A stretch of 64,000 bases of DNA, taken from the NCBI RefSeq assembly GCF_016917355.1, contig NZ_CP070304.1, forward strand, positions 4,712,001-4,776,000, in the 5' to 3' direction. The notes under the pieces are model-generated. The model ran no database searches. It was not told the origin of the DNA and saw only the letters and a list, made by a program, of their open reading frames with translations. The position numbers and the translations under genes were made by a program. Positions 41,882 through 52,055 of the stretch are shown here, piece after piece; within the stretch, counting starts at the first letter, position 1, and each line of letters starts with the position of its first letter. The stretch comes from Glaciimonas sp. PAMC28666 (GTDB lineage: Bacteria > Pseudomonadota > Gammaproteobacteria > Burkholderiales > Burkholderiaceae_D).

Positions 41882-42015
41882 AACCAAATTTCAACCGCAA
41901 CTAGACGCTCGCCGGGAGCTATCTCTCAGCTCTCCACCTGCGTCCGTCAACCCGGCTCTTTGACGGGATGGCTTACTGGTCAGATTAGTCCTTAAATTAG
42001 TCCTGATGCATGTAT

Positions 42016-42060
42016 GGGCGGTATTGCGAAAACACTAGTTGCGATACCGCCCTATCCTTT
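42016..42060 (+). terminator. Hairpin between the convergent hemerythrin and Nramp-like genes
   Basis: Twelve-base stem GGGCGGTATTGC / GCGATACCGCCC (one G-T pair) with a 13-base loop. On the plus strand it is followed by TATCCTTTCTCC. It is about 135 bases after the hemerythrin stop and 124 bases after the Nramp-like stop on the other strand; nothing else is seen in 41882-42183. Confidence 0.6.
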
Positions 42061-42183
42061 CTCCTCGCTCTTCCGCCATTACCGGCTGTGTCCTCATGAC
42101 AGTTGTACTGCCAACGGGCGGAACAATATTCAAAAGCCGCGTAAAACAACAGGCTGATAAAAACAATTCGGCGTCGTCCTTGG

Positions 42184-43458
42184 TTACTTCAACATAGCGT
42201 AAAACATAGCTATAACCGAAATCGCCATGACGGCTGTGCACACCCAACCTAACGTTTTTAGTCGCGTGCTGATAACGAACACACCCATCACTTCTGACCG
42301 CGTTGCCATCAACATCATCACGCACATAATCGGCACCGAAATGACGCCATTGAGCACTGCGCTCCAATACAGCGCCTTAATTGGATCGATGCGGGTAAAG
42401 CAAAGTGCAACTCCGAGTAACGTCGAAATCGCAATGATGCTGTAAAATTTTTTCGCCATCATGGGCTTTAGTTCAAGGCTATTCTTCCACCGAAAAGCAC
42501 CTGCCATTGCGTACGCCGCGGACCCTGCCAGCACAGGAACGGCTAAAAGTCCGGTGCCTATGATGCCTGCGCTAAAGAGCCAGAACGCAAATTCTCCGGC
42601 AATGGGACGCAATGCGGCGGCCGCTTGCGCAGAGGTTTGAATATTTGTTATGCCATGTTGATTCAGGGTTACCGCTGTGGTTAGAATAATGAAATATGCA
42701 ACAATATTAGAGAAACCCATTCCGACGAATGTATCAATCTTTATGCGATGAAAATTTGCAGGTGCCTGCTCAGGGGCGATTTTCAAAGGTTTGGCCCGTA
42801 CATCGGCTATCTGCTCTTCCACCTCTTGGGACGTTTGCCAAAAGAACAAATACGGGCTGATGGTCGTGCCGAATATCGCCACGACCGAAGTAATAAATTC
42901 TGGCTTCCAGCTTAAGCTGGGGAGGAACGTTTTTTCTAGCACGTGCGTCCAGGGAATGTGGACAACGAACGCGGTCGCCACATAGGCCAATAGCGCCAGC
43001 GTAAGCCATTTCAACACGCGAACATAGCGATTGTAAGGAACAAAGATTTGCAGGATGAGCGACAAAATGCCAAATCCCAGCGCAAATAGATGTGCCGGGC
43101 CGCCAGCCAGCAACTTCAGCGCTTCTCCCATTGCTGCAATATCTGCAGCAATGTTGATGGTGTTGGCAATCAGTAACAGCCCCACGATGACGTAAAGCAG
43201 CCATGGTGGATAATACCGACGAATATTGGTGGCTAGACCATGCCCGCTTACACGACCTATTTTGGCGCTGATAATTTGAATTCCCACCATCAAAGGATAG
43301 GTGAGTACCAGCGTCCAGAGCATATTTACGCCAAACTGGGCGCCTGCCTGGGAGTAGGTGGCAATGCCACTAGGATCATCATCAGCAGCACCGGTAATCA
43401 GTCCAGGACCGAGTTTTTGAATCCAGGTTTTTTCAGGTTCGACGCTAGTGCTATCCAC
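42184..43458 (-). CDS. Nramp-related divalent metal transporter (non-canonical site)
   Basis: 424 residues with about 11 helices, Nramp fold. Helix 1 reads DDDPSGIATYSQAGAQFG, where classical MntH has DPGN. Helix 6 reads GTTISPYLFFWQ in place of the MPHN motif. The ligands for Mn2+/Fe2+ are therefore altered, so the ion may differ (Mg2+ or other); that is inference. I chose GTG at 43458 with GGGGAG 9 bases upstream. A longer frame to ATG 43566 adds 36 Phe/Cys-rich residues without ribosome site. Confidence 0.85.
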   Translation of the reverse strand: MDSTSVEPEKTWIQKLGPGLITGAADDDPSGIATYSQAGAQFGVNMLWTLVLTYPLMVGIQIISAKIGRVSGHGLATNIRRYYPPWLLYVIVGLLLIANTINIAADIAAMGEALKLLAGGPAHLFALGFGILSLILQIFVPYNRYVRVLKWLTLALLAYVATAFVVHIPWTHVLEKTFLPSLSWKPEFITSVVAIFGTTISPYLFFWQTSQEVEEQIADVRAKPLKIAPEQAPANFHRIKIDTFVGMGFSNIVAYFIILTTAVTLNQHGITNIQTSAQAAAALRPIAGEFAFWLFSAGIIGTGLLAVPVLAGSAAYAMAGAFRWKNSLELKPMMAKKFYSIIAISTLLGVALCFTRIDPIKALYWSAVLNGVISVPIMCVMMLMATRSEVMGVFVISTRLKTLGWVCTAVMAISVIAMFYAMLK

Positions 43459-43673
43459 TGGAATATTCTCCCCTCGTTTTGAAAAGGCAATTGTGCTATC
43501 CAGCAAAATAATACGACAAAAGCAAAAAAATACATATCCACTGTGACGAAAAAATACAACGATCATTAACCTTAAAGCCTGATGCGCCTTAAGCGGTTAA
43601 ATAGCGTTGCATATAGAAATTTCTTTTAAATGGCCGAATTGACCGGTTCGCTTAAAAGTGGAAATAGCGACGA

Positions 43674-45947
43674 CTAATTTTCAAGCGCCCACCATTTTGG
43701 CAAAAGACGAACAATTTTGGGGTCTGTAAATCTATCATCGATCAAATGTATGGTTCCGCGATCAAGCTGGGTTCTGATGACTCGGCCAGCTGCCTGAACG
43801 ACTTTGCGAATGCCAGGAAACAGGTAGGTATAGTCATAACCGAGATCGGACCCGAAAGTCGCACTCATACATTGCATCATCTGGTTATTAACGGGATTGA
43901 GCGGCGGTAATCCAAGGGTGGCAATAAACGCGCCAATCAGACAGTCCCCGGGAAGGTCAATACCTTCCGCGAAGGCTCCACCCAGTACGGCAAATCCAAT
44001 GCCCTTGCTACCGGATGAGAAACGCGCCAAAAACTGTTCACGCTCCAACTCTCCCATGCGGCGCGACTGTATCCATACAGGCGTGTCCGGATATCGGTTT
44101 GCAAAAAGGTCCGCTACGTTTTGAAGGTAATCAAAGCTGCTGAAAAAAGCGAGGTAGTTCCCTTCCATTTTGTTGTAGGTATTACCCATTAGCCCGACGA
44201 TCGGTTCCAATGATTTTTCACGATCTTTATATCGCGTGGAGATATCGCCGATATGCACAGATAATTGTTCCGCACCAAACGGCGACTGCACGTCGATCCA
44301 TGCCGTATCGGCTGGTAGCCCGAGGGTATCAGAATAGAAATTTGATGGAGTCAACGTAGCGGAGAACAAAATGACCGAGCGCGCTGCGGCAAAGCGCTGG
44401 GCAAGAAAAGGCCCTGGAATAATATTTCGCAGGCAAAGACTTACCCCGCTTTGGATAGCCCGCGATCCTGATACCTCGGTATTTTTAGATACATCGAATA
44501 AAGAATGAGAGTCAAACAGCGCCGCCATGTGAGAGAAATGGAGCAAGTCAAAATAGAACCGCAATAAAGAGGAATCAAGGCCGACAGGGGTATCATTCAG
44601 ATATTCAGACACTGTGCTGATGGTCTGCTGCATTGCATTGATAAAAGCTGGCGGTATAGCGCTTACCACCAGATAGGGAGTTGTCTGATTTTTGTGTAAC
44701 GCATTCCACTGACGGTTGAAACGCTCAAGTGTTTTTTTGAGTCCTGGCGGTGAGTCCCGCCGCGCGCGTTTGAGATCGCCCTGCTCTAGTTCGGCCGAAT
44801 ACATTTGGCGCGCACGCTCTACCATATTGTGCGCCTCATCAACCAGCACAGTGACTCGCCATTGGTTTGCAACGGTGAGTCCATATAGCATCGCATTCAA
44901 ATCAAAGTAGTAGTTATAGTCACCCACCACCACGTCGCTCCATCGCACCAGATCCTGACTCAAATAATAGGGACACACCTGATGCTCAAGCGCCACCGCA
45001 CGAATGGCCGCTTTATCCATCGCATGGGCGCTAACGGCAGATTTACGTGCCATCGGCAAACGATCATAAAAACCTTTGGCGAGCGGACAAGAATCACCAT
45101 GGCAAGCTTTGTCTGGATATTCACAGGCTTTATCGCGTGCCACTAACTCAAGTACGCGAAGCGGTAGTGCGGAGGCGCTGTTTTTAATTAATTTCAGCGC
45201 ATCCAAAGCCAGATTACGGCCGGAGGTTTTGGCCGTTAAGAAAAAAATCTTATCCAGGCCTTGTTTGGGACAGGCCTTCAAAGTCGGAAATATGGTGCCG
45301 ATGGTTTTTCCGATGCCTGTAGGTGCCTGCACCATCAGGCATCGGCCACTCGTCGTGGCGCGGTAAACATCTTCGGCCAATGCGCGTTGGCCCTGGCGGA
45401 AAACGGCATGCGGAAACTGCAATGCGTTTAGCGCCTGGTCTCTTGACGCGCGGTGTAAGAGCTCCCTATCCGCCCAATCTGAAAATCGCTCACATTGATT
45501 GTCAAAGAAAATCTTTAGAGCGTCTGCCGTATGCAGCTCGGCTATCTCCGTTTCCTGCTGACTGCCGATGTCAAAATAGACCAACGCCAGGCGCACTTCA
45601 GAAAGGCCACGTTCCTGGCAAAACAACCATCCGTAGATTTTTACCTGCGCCCAATGCAGCTGGCGATGATTGTTCGGTATCTGATTAAAGTCGCCACGAT
45701 ATGTCTTGATTTCTTCGAGTTGATTTTTGTCTGGATCATAACCATCGGCCCGCCCGGTAACACGCAAATTGTGTGCTTCCCCAGAAAGCGATATCTCCGA
45801 CTGATAGGATTTTTTGCGGCGCGCTCGAACGATTCCGTGACCAGCGATGCCGTCCTGTGCCGAGGGGGATGGCGTGAAACGTAAATCAAGATCGCCGCAT
45901 TTGGCGGTAAATTCGCATAAGTTACGAACCGCCACCACGTATGTCAT
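43674..45947 (-). CDS. DinG/Rad3-type Fe-S DNA helicase with N-terminal Cas4-like nuclease domain
   Basis: 757 residues. The N-terminus (about 1-180) has a PD-(D/E)XK nuclease pattern: GRADGYDPDK then EEIKTYRGDF and QVKIYGWLF. Walker A is APTGIGKT (208-215). Four cysteines of the XPD-type iron-sulfur domain follow (ACEYP, ACHGDSC, VCPYY). Walker B is VDEAHN and motif VI is QAAGRVIRT. It is predicted to unwind 5'-3' and to cut DNA. ATG at 45947 overlaps the upstream nuclease gene by 4 bases (ATGA), so the two are made together. Confidence 0.9.
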   Translation of the reverse strand: MTYVVAVRNLCEFTAKCGDLDLRFTPSPSAQDGIAGHGIVRARRKKSYQSEISLSGEAHNLRVTGRADGYDPDKNQLEEIKTYRGDFNQIPNNHRQLHWAQVKIYGWLFCQERGLSEVRLALVYFDIGSQQETEIAELHTADALKIFFDNQCERFSDWADRELLHRASRDQALNALQFPHAVFRQGQRALAEDVYRATTSGRCLMVQAPTGIGKTIGTIFPTLKACPKQGLDKIFFLTAKTSGRNLALDALKLIKNSASALPLRVLELVARDKACEYPDKACHGDSCPLAKGFYDRLPMARKSAVSAHAMDKAAIRAVALEHQVCPYYLSQDLVRWSDVVVGDYNYYFDLNAMLYGLTVANQWRVTVLVDEAHNMVERARQMYSAELEQGDLKRARRDSPPGLKKTLERFNRQWNALHKNQTTPYLVVSAIPPAFINAMQQTISTVSEYLNDTPVGLDSSLLRFYFDLLHFSHMAALFDSHSLFDVSKNTEVSGSRAIQSGVSLCLRNIIPGPFLAQRFAAARSVILFSATLTPSNFYSDTLGLPADTAWIDVQSPFGAEQLSVHIGDISTRYKDREKSLEPIVGLMGNTYNKMEGNYLAFFSSFDYLQNVADLFANRYPDTPVWIQSRRMGELEREQFLARFSSGSKGIGFAVLGGAFAEGIDLPGDCLIGAFIATLGLPPLNPVNNQMMQCMSATFGSDLGYDYTYLFPGIRKVVQAAGRVIRTQLDRGTIHLIDDRFTDPKIVRLLPKWWALEN

Positions 45948-47713
45948 GACGCCGCCCATTGGACGTAACATACCGCAACCGGCATCTGGTGCTTCGCGCA
46001 ATAGTCCAGCCATCGTAACTGGTTATCTTGCAGCCTGTCTCCCGGCCCTTTCACCTCAATCATGCGGTATGTTTTTTGATCTGGCCAGAACTGGATCAAA
46101 TCCGGCATTCCGGCACGGTTGGATTTTATATCTGACAAAACCCGCTCGAAGCATCGTTTTAAATGATCTGCGGGCAGGCATAGTAGCGCCAGATCAAGCA
46201 ATTCGTCGGTCAATAGATGCCAGAACACAAACGGCGACTGCACTCCCGCTTTCTCCTTGAAGCATTGCCGTATGGTGGAAAGATATTGGTCGGTATCCAG
46301 CTGTCGCAGACACTCACCAAATTGCTGCTCGCGACGTTGGTGAAAATCCGGGCTCTGCAGGTCAACCGGTCCGGTATGAAAGGGGTGAAAAAAAGCATTC
46401 GGAATCGGCGCAAAAACCGCACTCCAGCAAAGTAGACCAAACAAAGAATTAATCAGACCATTTTCCACATAAAAAACCCGCGACTGCGCGTTGAACGCAG
46501 GCGAGTCTACTTGCCTTTGTTCGATTTTTTCCAAATGATCCCTGGCGTGCTCTTCTACGGATACTGGCGCAATCGCTGGCCATATTGACAAGTCGATGCG
46601 TTGATGCGAAATTTTGGCAATCGTTGGTTCTTTAGGTCGACCTAACTGACGACTTAACCTGGGGAGTATACGTGCAAGCTGCTGTTTTTCTGCTTCGCTT
46701 TCTGGATGGCACTGAGCGGTTTCAGCCAGCGCGAGAGCCAATCCAAATTGACCACATCGCTCCATCGACCGAATTGCACGGACCCTTGCGCCGGAATAAT
46801 TACTACGCTCATACACAGCAACGGCAGCGCCATACGCTTTGTTTTTTTCGTAATGCTGTCCTATCTGAAACAGCAGCTTGTTGCGTCGCGCTTCCAGTAA
46901 CGTGTTGCTATAACAAGCATTTGGTATATCGTTCAGCACCACCTCCGGATCCTCGCCCTCCAGGAAACGTTCGCGGCATTGAAAGAGGTAGTGATAATCA
47001 TCGACGTCTTGTCGACTTTGAAACCCGCGTGAGGACGACGTAAAAGCCACTTTTTCATAGGTAAACACGCCGAGATCGGCGAGCACGAACTCAGTCCAAT
47101 CCTGATGAAGATTCCCGAAAAACAACAACTTGATATCGTCGCAAATTGCGCTGATACGAAGCTGATAGACGCACTCCACCGACTGCGGATACCAACCTGA
47201 GAAGCACTGTTGGCCTTGAGCGGTAGTACGCAACGCCAACAGTTGTTCCGTTTTGGTCGGCGTTCGATTGGCCGTTTTTAAAAGATCCGACCCAAAGATA
47301 TGGGTAATTTCGGATTTCTTTAACTGGCCGAACAATGCTTCAAGGTCGAGTAAGGGCCTGTCGTCGACCCATCCACATGCGACAAGTGGTGCCATTGCGG
47401 CATCGACTACCCCGATTTCGTCGTATATTAATTTATCCGAACGAAACAAATCACCTTTACGCATTACCATGCGTGTTAATAGCGCTCTGGACGCTCGAGG
47501 CAGCGAATGGAAATGTTCAATGAACTGCCGCTCTTCATGCCTTAAAAGGTCGTCGTAGCGTTGCGCAACCCAAGTCAGAACAAGCTGAAAGTTATCAAGA
47601 TAATAAAAACGATTTTCGAGCAACTTCGCCATTTTCGATTGAAAAATAGTTCCGACATTTTGCGGACGCCCGACGGCGCCAACATATTGATGTTTTTTCG
47701 CCAGAGCAGTCAT
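45944..47713 (-). CDS. FAN1-like VRR-NUC nuclease
   Basis: 589 residues. The C-terminal VRR-NUC domain has GMPDLIQFWPDQKTYRMIEV followed by KGPGDRLQDNQLRW, the D..ExK catalytic motif plus Q of FAN1 nucleases. The N-terminal two thirds are helical (SAP/TPR-like region with RNKLLFQIGQHYEKNKAYGA), as in bacterial FAN1. FAN1 cuts DNA near interstrand cross-links. The gene is the first of a coupled pair with the nuclease-helicase. Confidence 0.92.
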   Translation of the reverse strand: MTALAKKHQYVGAVGRPQNVGTIFQSKMAKLLENRFYYLDNFQLVLTWVAQRYDDLLRHEERQFIEHFHSLPRASRALLTRMVMRKGDLFRSDKLIYDEIGVVDAAMAPLVACGWVDDRPLLDLEALFGQLKKSEITHIFGSDLLKTANRTPTKTEQLLALRTTAQGQQCFSGWYPQSVECVYQLRISAICDDIKLLFFGNLHQDWTEFVLADLGVFTYEKVAFTSSSRGFQSRQDVDDYHYLFQCRERFLEGEDPEVVLNDIPNACYSNTLLEARRNKLLFQIGQHYEKNKAYGAAVAVYERSNYSGARVRAIRSMERCGQFGLALALAETAQCHPESEAEKQQLARILPRLSRQLGRPKEPTIAKISHQRIDLSIWPAIAPVSVEEHARDHLEKIEQRQVDSPAFNAQSRVFYVENGLINSLFGLLCWSAVFAPIPNAFFHPFHTGPVDLQSPDFHQRREQQFGECLRQLDTDQYLSTIRQCFKEKAGVQSPFVFWHLLTDELLDLALLCLPADHLKRCFERVLSDIKSNRAGMPDLIQFWPDQKTYRMIEVKGPGDRLQDNQLRWLDYCAKHQMPVAVCYVQWAAS

Positions 47714-47821
47714 TTAGGAAACGCAAAAACGTTTCGGGCGTAGATACTTAGTATAGCGAAATAACGAGACGTCGCGAGAGACTGCGGGAGACCGCAAGAG
47801 ACCGCACCAGATAGCGGATTT

Positions 47822-48049
47822 TTACCGTGCTGCACACAAGCGAATTAACCATATCCGAAGAAACAGTAATTCGAGATACCCCGGAGCAAGGCCTGTTCTC
47901 CACTCAATGATGGGATTCGGTGTGTAATAGCGCTTGCGATTGTCGCGCGATATCGAAATTTCGCGCCCGCCGATTCCGATACGCAAGCCCACCATCGCAG
48001 GGTTTGGTTGAAAGGTAGTCTCGTGAGTAATGGAATGAGAGGTTGTCAT
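47822..48049 (-). CDS. Small hypothetical protein
   Basis: 75 residues with ATG at 48049 and AGGG about 10 bases upstream. The sequence reads like a real protein (VGLRIGIGGREISISRDNRK, then YYTPNPIIEWRTG) with a hydrophobic C-terminus, but I recognise no family. Lies between ligD and the FAN1-like gene on the same strand. Confidence 0.45.
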   Translation of the reverse strand: MTTSHSITHETTFQPNPAMVGLRIGIGGREISISRDNRKRYYTPNPIIEWRTGLAPGYLELLFLRIWLIRLCAAR

Positions 48050-48261
48050 AGCGGGTTATCCCTAAGATTCTTAACATCGAAACCATAGCTTACCATAACA
48101 ACTGTATGGATATACAGTAAAACTAGTTTTGTCTCTTTTTGACGACCTGTTTTTGCCACCCGCAACAGCCGGATTTAACTTCTGGATGTTCGGCGCTGCG
48201 ACGATACAGCTCAGCGGAAGCGATTCGTTCTACCTTAGCGCCCTGGACGAAACTCTCCAAT

Positions 48262-50919
48262 TTACTCCGTCGCATCCGGCTTGAAACCTAGTTTGCGCAT
48301 TGCGGCCGCCAAGCCTTGCGCAGAGGTGGCATAGTTGTCCCAAGGAATATTCCCTTGATCGAGACGAGTATGAATGGTGCGGATGGTCCAGTGCGCTCCA
48401 CCGGTCACGTGATTCAGTTCGTCCCATGCGATCGGTACCGAGACGCCCATTCCCGGCCTGGCGCGCGCAGACCATGCGCATACGGTGGTGGCCCCAAAAC
48501 CATTACGAAGATAGTCGACGAAGATTTTTCCGACGCGATTACGCGGGCCACTTTTCACCACAAAATGCGTTGGTATTGCTGAGACCAGATGCGCAACGAT
48601 AGCGCGTGAGAATGCCTTGACAGTTTCCCAGCCGTGCCGCTTCGCAATCGGCACGACGATATGGAAGCCTTTCCCGCCGCTAGTTTTCACGAACGATGTC
48701 AGTCCTAACTGATCGAGGAGCGCTTTGACGAGCAAGGTTGATTCTTGCATGGTTCCCCATTCCACGCCCTCCCCCGGATCAAGATCGAAGGTCATGCGGT
48801 CCGGTTTGTTGATTGCGGTCTTGATCGCATTCCAGGTATGAAACTCGACCACATTCATCTGTGCCGCCGACAACAGTCCCTCGGGTCGCGCAACCTCAAG
48901 TAAGCGCTCATGATCAGGATCAAGGTCGGCCGCCAGCTGTGCAATGCCAGCCATCTGCGCGATGGCTAAATGTTTTTGGAAAAAAACCTGTTTTCCCACA
49001 CCATCAGGGGCGCGCATCAGCGACACGGGACGTCCTTTAAGGTGAGGCATCATCAATGGCGCTACCAGAGCATAAAATCGCAAAAGCTCGATTTTGGTGA
49101 TGCCGCTGGCAGAATCTACCTCACGTTCTGGATTCGTAATCTTCAACGAAGATGGTAGCGCAGACGAAGCGCCGAGCTTCTCTTCCACATGCTTTGGAAC
49201 TTCACGCACGATTGATCGTGCCGGTTTATCACTGCGCAATCCGTGATAAACCGGATGTCTTATCCGTCCGCTTTTGGTCCACTCTGCGAACGAGACCTCC
49301 GCTAACAATTCTGGCTTGACCCAATGCCCTTCGGGCCGTACATCGCTCACGGCGTTAAACGGGCATTTCTCACTCTTTATTGCGGTCAATGCGGCTGTTA
49401 GCGAGCGCAAGGTTTTTTCATCAAAACCTGTTCCTACCTTGCCTGCATAACGCAATTTTCCATCGGCATCATGTACCCCAAGTAACAATGCTCCCAGACC
49501 GGACCGGCTTCCCTGTGGATCGGTATAGCCGCCGATGACAAACTCCTGTCGGTGACTGCACTTGAGTTTAATCCAGTCCGGGGAGCGACGACTAAGGTAG
49601 GGTGCGTCCCGCTTTTTGCCAATCACTCCCTCCATTCCGAGTTGACAAGCAGATTTCACAATATCCGCGCCAATTGCCTCGAAATTTTCACTAAAGCGGA
49701 TCGTTTGTGAGTTATTCTTTTCGAGCAAAGATTGTAAGATCGTTCGCCGCGCCATCAGAGGGACCTGGCGTAGATCAAATCCGGAGGAAAATGGAAGATC
49801 GAATAAAAAATAGACAATGCGTTGCGTCCTTTTTGCGTCAAAGGCACCTTGTAACGCCTGAAAATCAGGAATGCCATTTTCACCCGGCATGACGATTTCA
49901 CCGTCATACCATCCGTTAGGGAGTTTGGCCTCTCTCAGCGCCTCGGCCAACGCCGGCAGTTTTTCCGTCCAATCATGGCCGTTGCGTGTGATCAGGGAAA
50001 TCTTTTTTCCATCAATGCGGGACAATAATCGATACCCATCGTATTTTATTTCATACAGCCAGTCTTCGGAATCAGCGGGCGCGCTATCTACCAGCGTTGC
50101 CAGTTGCGGAACCAATTTAGGTGGAAGTGGCGCTTTTATCGCACCAGAAGGCATGGCAATTTTTTTTGAACCTGATATTTTTTCTGTTTTTTCTGTTGTT
50201 ATGGGCACGGACTTTTTGGTAGCAAGTGGTGACTGGGGTTTGCGTTCCTTTTTAGTGGCGTTCGCGGCGTCGCGATTGGCGGTGGTGACGTTCTTGGGTT
50301 TAAGGGCGCTTTTTGGCGATGTGGTGTTTTTGGATGTCGGCGGCGGCAATTTTGCGACGCTATCCGGCATTTCATCGACCACACTGAAGTCCAAGGCTGG
50401 CCGCGCAAACGCATCTTTTTCTTTGATCAGTAACCATGTTGGCTTTTTGTTCTTATCGGACGCCGTGTCGGTATCGTCTCTATTTTTTATCCTGAGCAGC
50501 GCCCAGTTCCCGTGCAATTTATGACCCTGCAGCGAAAATTTTAAATTACCGTCACGCAATCCGATCTCCGGGTCATCAAGCGGTTGCCAGATACCCCTAT
50601 CCCAAATAATCACTTTACCGGCGCCGTATTGTTTGGCCGGAATTTCACCCTCAAACTGGTTATACGCAATCGGGTGATCCTCAACCTGCACCGCCATGCG
50701 TTTATCCTTAGGATCAAAACTTGGTCCCTTAGGCACCGCCCAGCTCCGCATAGTGCCCTGGAATTCAAGCCGGAAGTCGTAATGCAAACGCGTGGCCCAG
50801 TGTTTCTGCACAACAAAGGCAAAACCAGACCCGACGGTGTCACCGCCGTCCTGAGGTTCTGTTGTTTTATTAAAATCACGTTTGGTTTTGTAAATCTTCA
50901 ACGGATCGGAACGTGCCAT
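48262..50919 (-). CDS. ligD: Multifunctional NHEJ DNA ligase D
   Basis: 885 residues in the order phosphoesterase, ligase, polymerase, as in Pseudomonas LigD. Phosphoesterase (1-170): LHYDFRLE, WAVPKGPS, VEDHPIAY and EIPAKQYGAG. A Lys/Pro/Thr-rich linker covers about 190-270. The ATP-dependent ligase domain has catalytic Lys292 (EIKYDGYR). The polymerase/primase domain has DLDPGEG near 711 and KTSGGKGFH. ATG at 50919 has GGGAG upstream; an upstream reading to 51126 is not needed. It is 91 bases downstream of ku. Confidence 0.96.
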   Translation of the reverse strand: MARSDPLKIYKTKRDFNKTTEPQDGGDTVGSGFAFVVQKHWATRLHYDFRLEFQGTMRSWAVPKGPSFDPKDKRMAVQVEDHPIAYNQFEGEIPAKQYGAGKVIIWDRGIWQPLDDPEIGLRDGNLKFSLQGHKLHGNWALLRIKNRDDTDTASDKNKKPTWLLIKEKDAFARPALDFSVVDEMPDSVAKLPPPTSKNTTSPKSALKPKNVTTANRDAANATKKERKPQSPLATKKSVPITTEKTEKISGSKKIAMPSGAIKAPLPPKLVPQLATLVDSAPADSEDWLYEIKYDGYRLLSRIDGKKISLITRNGHDWTEKLPALAEALREAKLPNGWYDGEIVMPGENGIPDFQALQGAFDAKRTQRIVYFLFDLPFSSGFDLRQVPLMARRTILQSLLEKNNSQTIRFSENFEAIGADIVKSACQLGMEGVIGKKRDAPYLSRRSPDWIKLKCSHRQEFVIGGYTDPQGSRSGLGALLLGVHDADGKLRYAGKVGTGFDEKTLRSLTAALTAIKSEKCPFNAVSDVRPEGHWVKPELLAEVSFAEWTKSGRIRHPVYHGLRSDKPARSIVREVPKHVEEKLGASSALPSSLKITNPEREVDSASGITKIELLRFYALVAPLMMPHLKGRPVSLMRAPDGVGKQVFFQKHLAIAQMAGIAQLAADLDPDHERLLEVARPEGLLSAAQMNVVEFHTWNAIKTAINKPDRMTFDLDPGEGVEWGTMQESTLLVKALLDQLGLTSFVKTSGGKGFHIVVPIAKRHGWETVKAFSRAIVAHLVSAIPTHFVVKSGPRNRVGKIFVDYLRNGFGATTVCAWSARARPGMGVSVPIAWDELNHVTGGAHWTIRTIHTRLDQGNIPWDNYATSAQGLAAAMRKLGFKPDATE

Positions 50920-51010
50920 GACGATCTCCCGTATTTTAATATTCCAGGTCCTTAACGCGATGAGTCTGGGTGACCCTGCGTGACGATGTGAGTGACAATC
51001 TGAGTGGTGA

Positions 51011-51931
51011 TTAAACCGACTTTCGTTTAGTAACAGTTTTTTTAGCGGGTGCGGGTGCGTCAGCCGCTTTCGGTTTGGTGGCAACGCGTTTGGAGGGAGC
51101 GCTTTTCGTCGGCGATTTACCGACATTGTTCAAACTTCGCTGCAGCATTTCTGTAAGGTCGTAAATACGTGCGCCAGCGCCTGATTCACCGGGCTCTTTT
51201 TCGACAGGTGAAACCATTTCGGTTTGGCCAGCCTTGACTTTCTCTTCTACCAATTTGAGGATCTGCTCTTTGAATGAATCAGAAAACTCTTCCGGATTCC
51301 ATGCGCCGCTCATATCGCGGACCAGTTGTTCACCCATTTTCATTTCTTTATCACTAAGACCGGTCGCCTTGATGCCTTCAGCCGGCAAATCAAGTTCATC
51401 CCAGCCCCGGACCTCGGTTCCCCAGCGCAACAAATCCAATACCAACGCAGGGCCGCAGGGCATCAACACTGCCAGATGCTGCTTGGTCTGGATCACCACT
51501 TTAGCAATGCCGACCTTTCCTGTTTTAAGCAACACTTCCCGCAATAACGCATAGACTTTCGCACCTTTATTAATCGGCGACACATAATAAGGTCTCTCCA
51601 GGTATAAAAACGGAATGTCGCCAGCATCCACAAAGCTTTCGATTTCTATCGTTTGTGTCGCTTTTGGATAGGCCGCAGCTATTTCTTCCTGCGACAAAAT
51701 CACGTACTGGCCGTCCTCATACTCAATGCCTTTAACAATATTATCTTTGTCGACGTCTTTGCCGGTTTTCTTATTGATCCTCTTGTAACCCACGGGGTCC
51801 ATACTACGTTTATCAAGCCAGTCAAAATTGAGGCCCTGCTCTGCTGTAGCGGAATGTAATGCGATGGGAATATGCACCAACCCAAACGAAATTGCGCCTT
51901 TCCACAAGACACGTTTGCTTGAAGTAGCCAT
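51011..51931 (-). CDS. ku: Non-homologous end-joining protein Ku
   Basis: 306 residues. Bacterial Ku core: LWKGAISFGLVHIPIALHSA at the N-terminus, VGYKRINKKTGKDV, and the C-terminal bridge region. The tail is Lys/Ala/Pro-rich (KRVATKPKAADAPAPAKKTV), typical of DNA-binding extensions. It binds DNA ends as a homodimer and recruits LigD. It precedes ligD on the same strand. Confidence 0.97.
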   Translation of the reverse strand: MATSSKRVLWKGAISFGLVHIPIALHSATAEQGLNFDWLDKRSMDPVGYKRINKKTGKDVDKDNIVKGIEYEDGQYVILSQEEIAAAYPKATQTIEIESFVDAGDIPFLYLERPYYVSPINKGAKVYALLREVLLKTGKVGIAKVVIQTKQHLAVLMPCGPALVLDLLRWGTEVRGWDELDLPAEGIKATGLSDKEMKMGEQLVRDMSGAWNPEEFSDSFKEQILKLVEEKVKAGQTEMVSPVEKEPGESGAGARIYDLTEMLQRSLNNVGKSPTKSAPSKRVATKPKAADAPAPAKKTVTKRKSV

Positions 51932-52055
51932 CGCTGTACTCCCCTGGCGTTGATAAATTAATTAATCAGTGACGATATTTTGTGTCCCTGTTTTTGAATG
52001 AAAGGCGGGCAGGATATTACCTGCCCTAATTGCGTACTAATACTTTTTTTAAGCA

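Noticed and set aside
49871-50524. 217-codon plus-strand frame inside ligD
   Set aside because: Antisense shadow over the ligD ligase region and the Lys/Pro-rich linker; LigD on the other strand is unambiguous.
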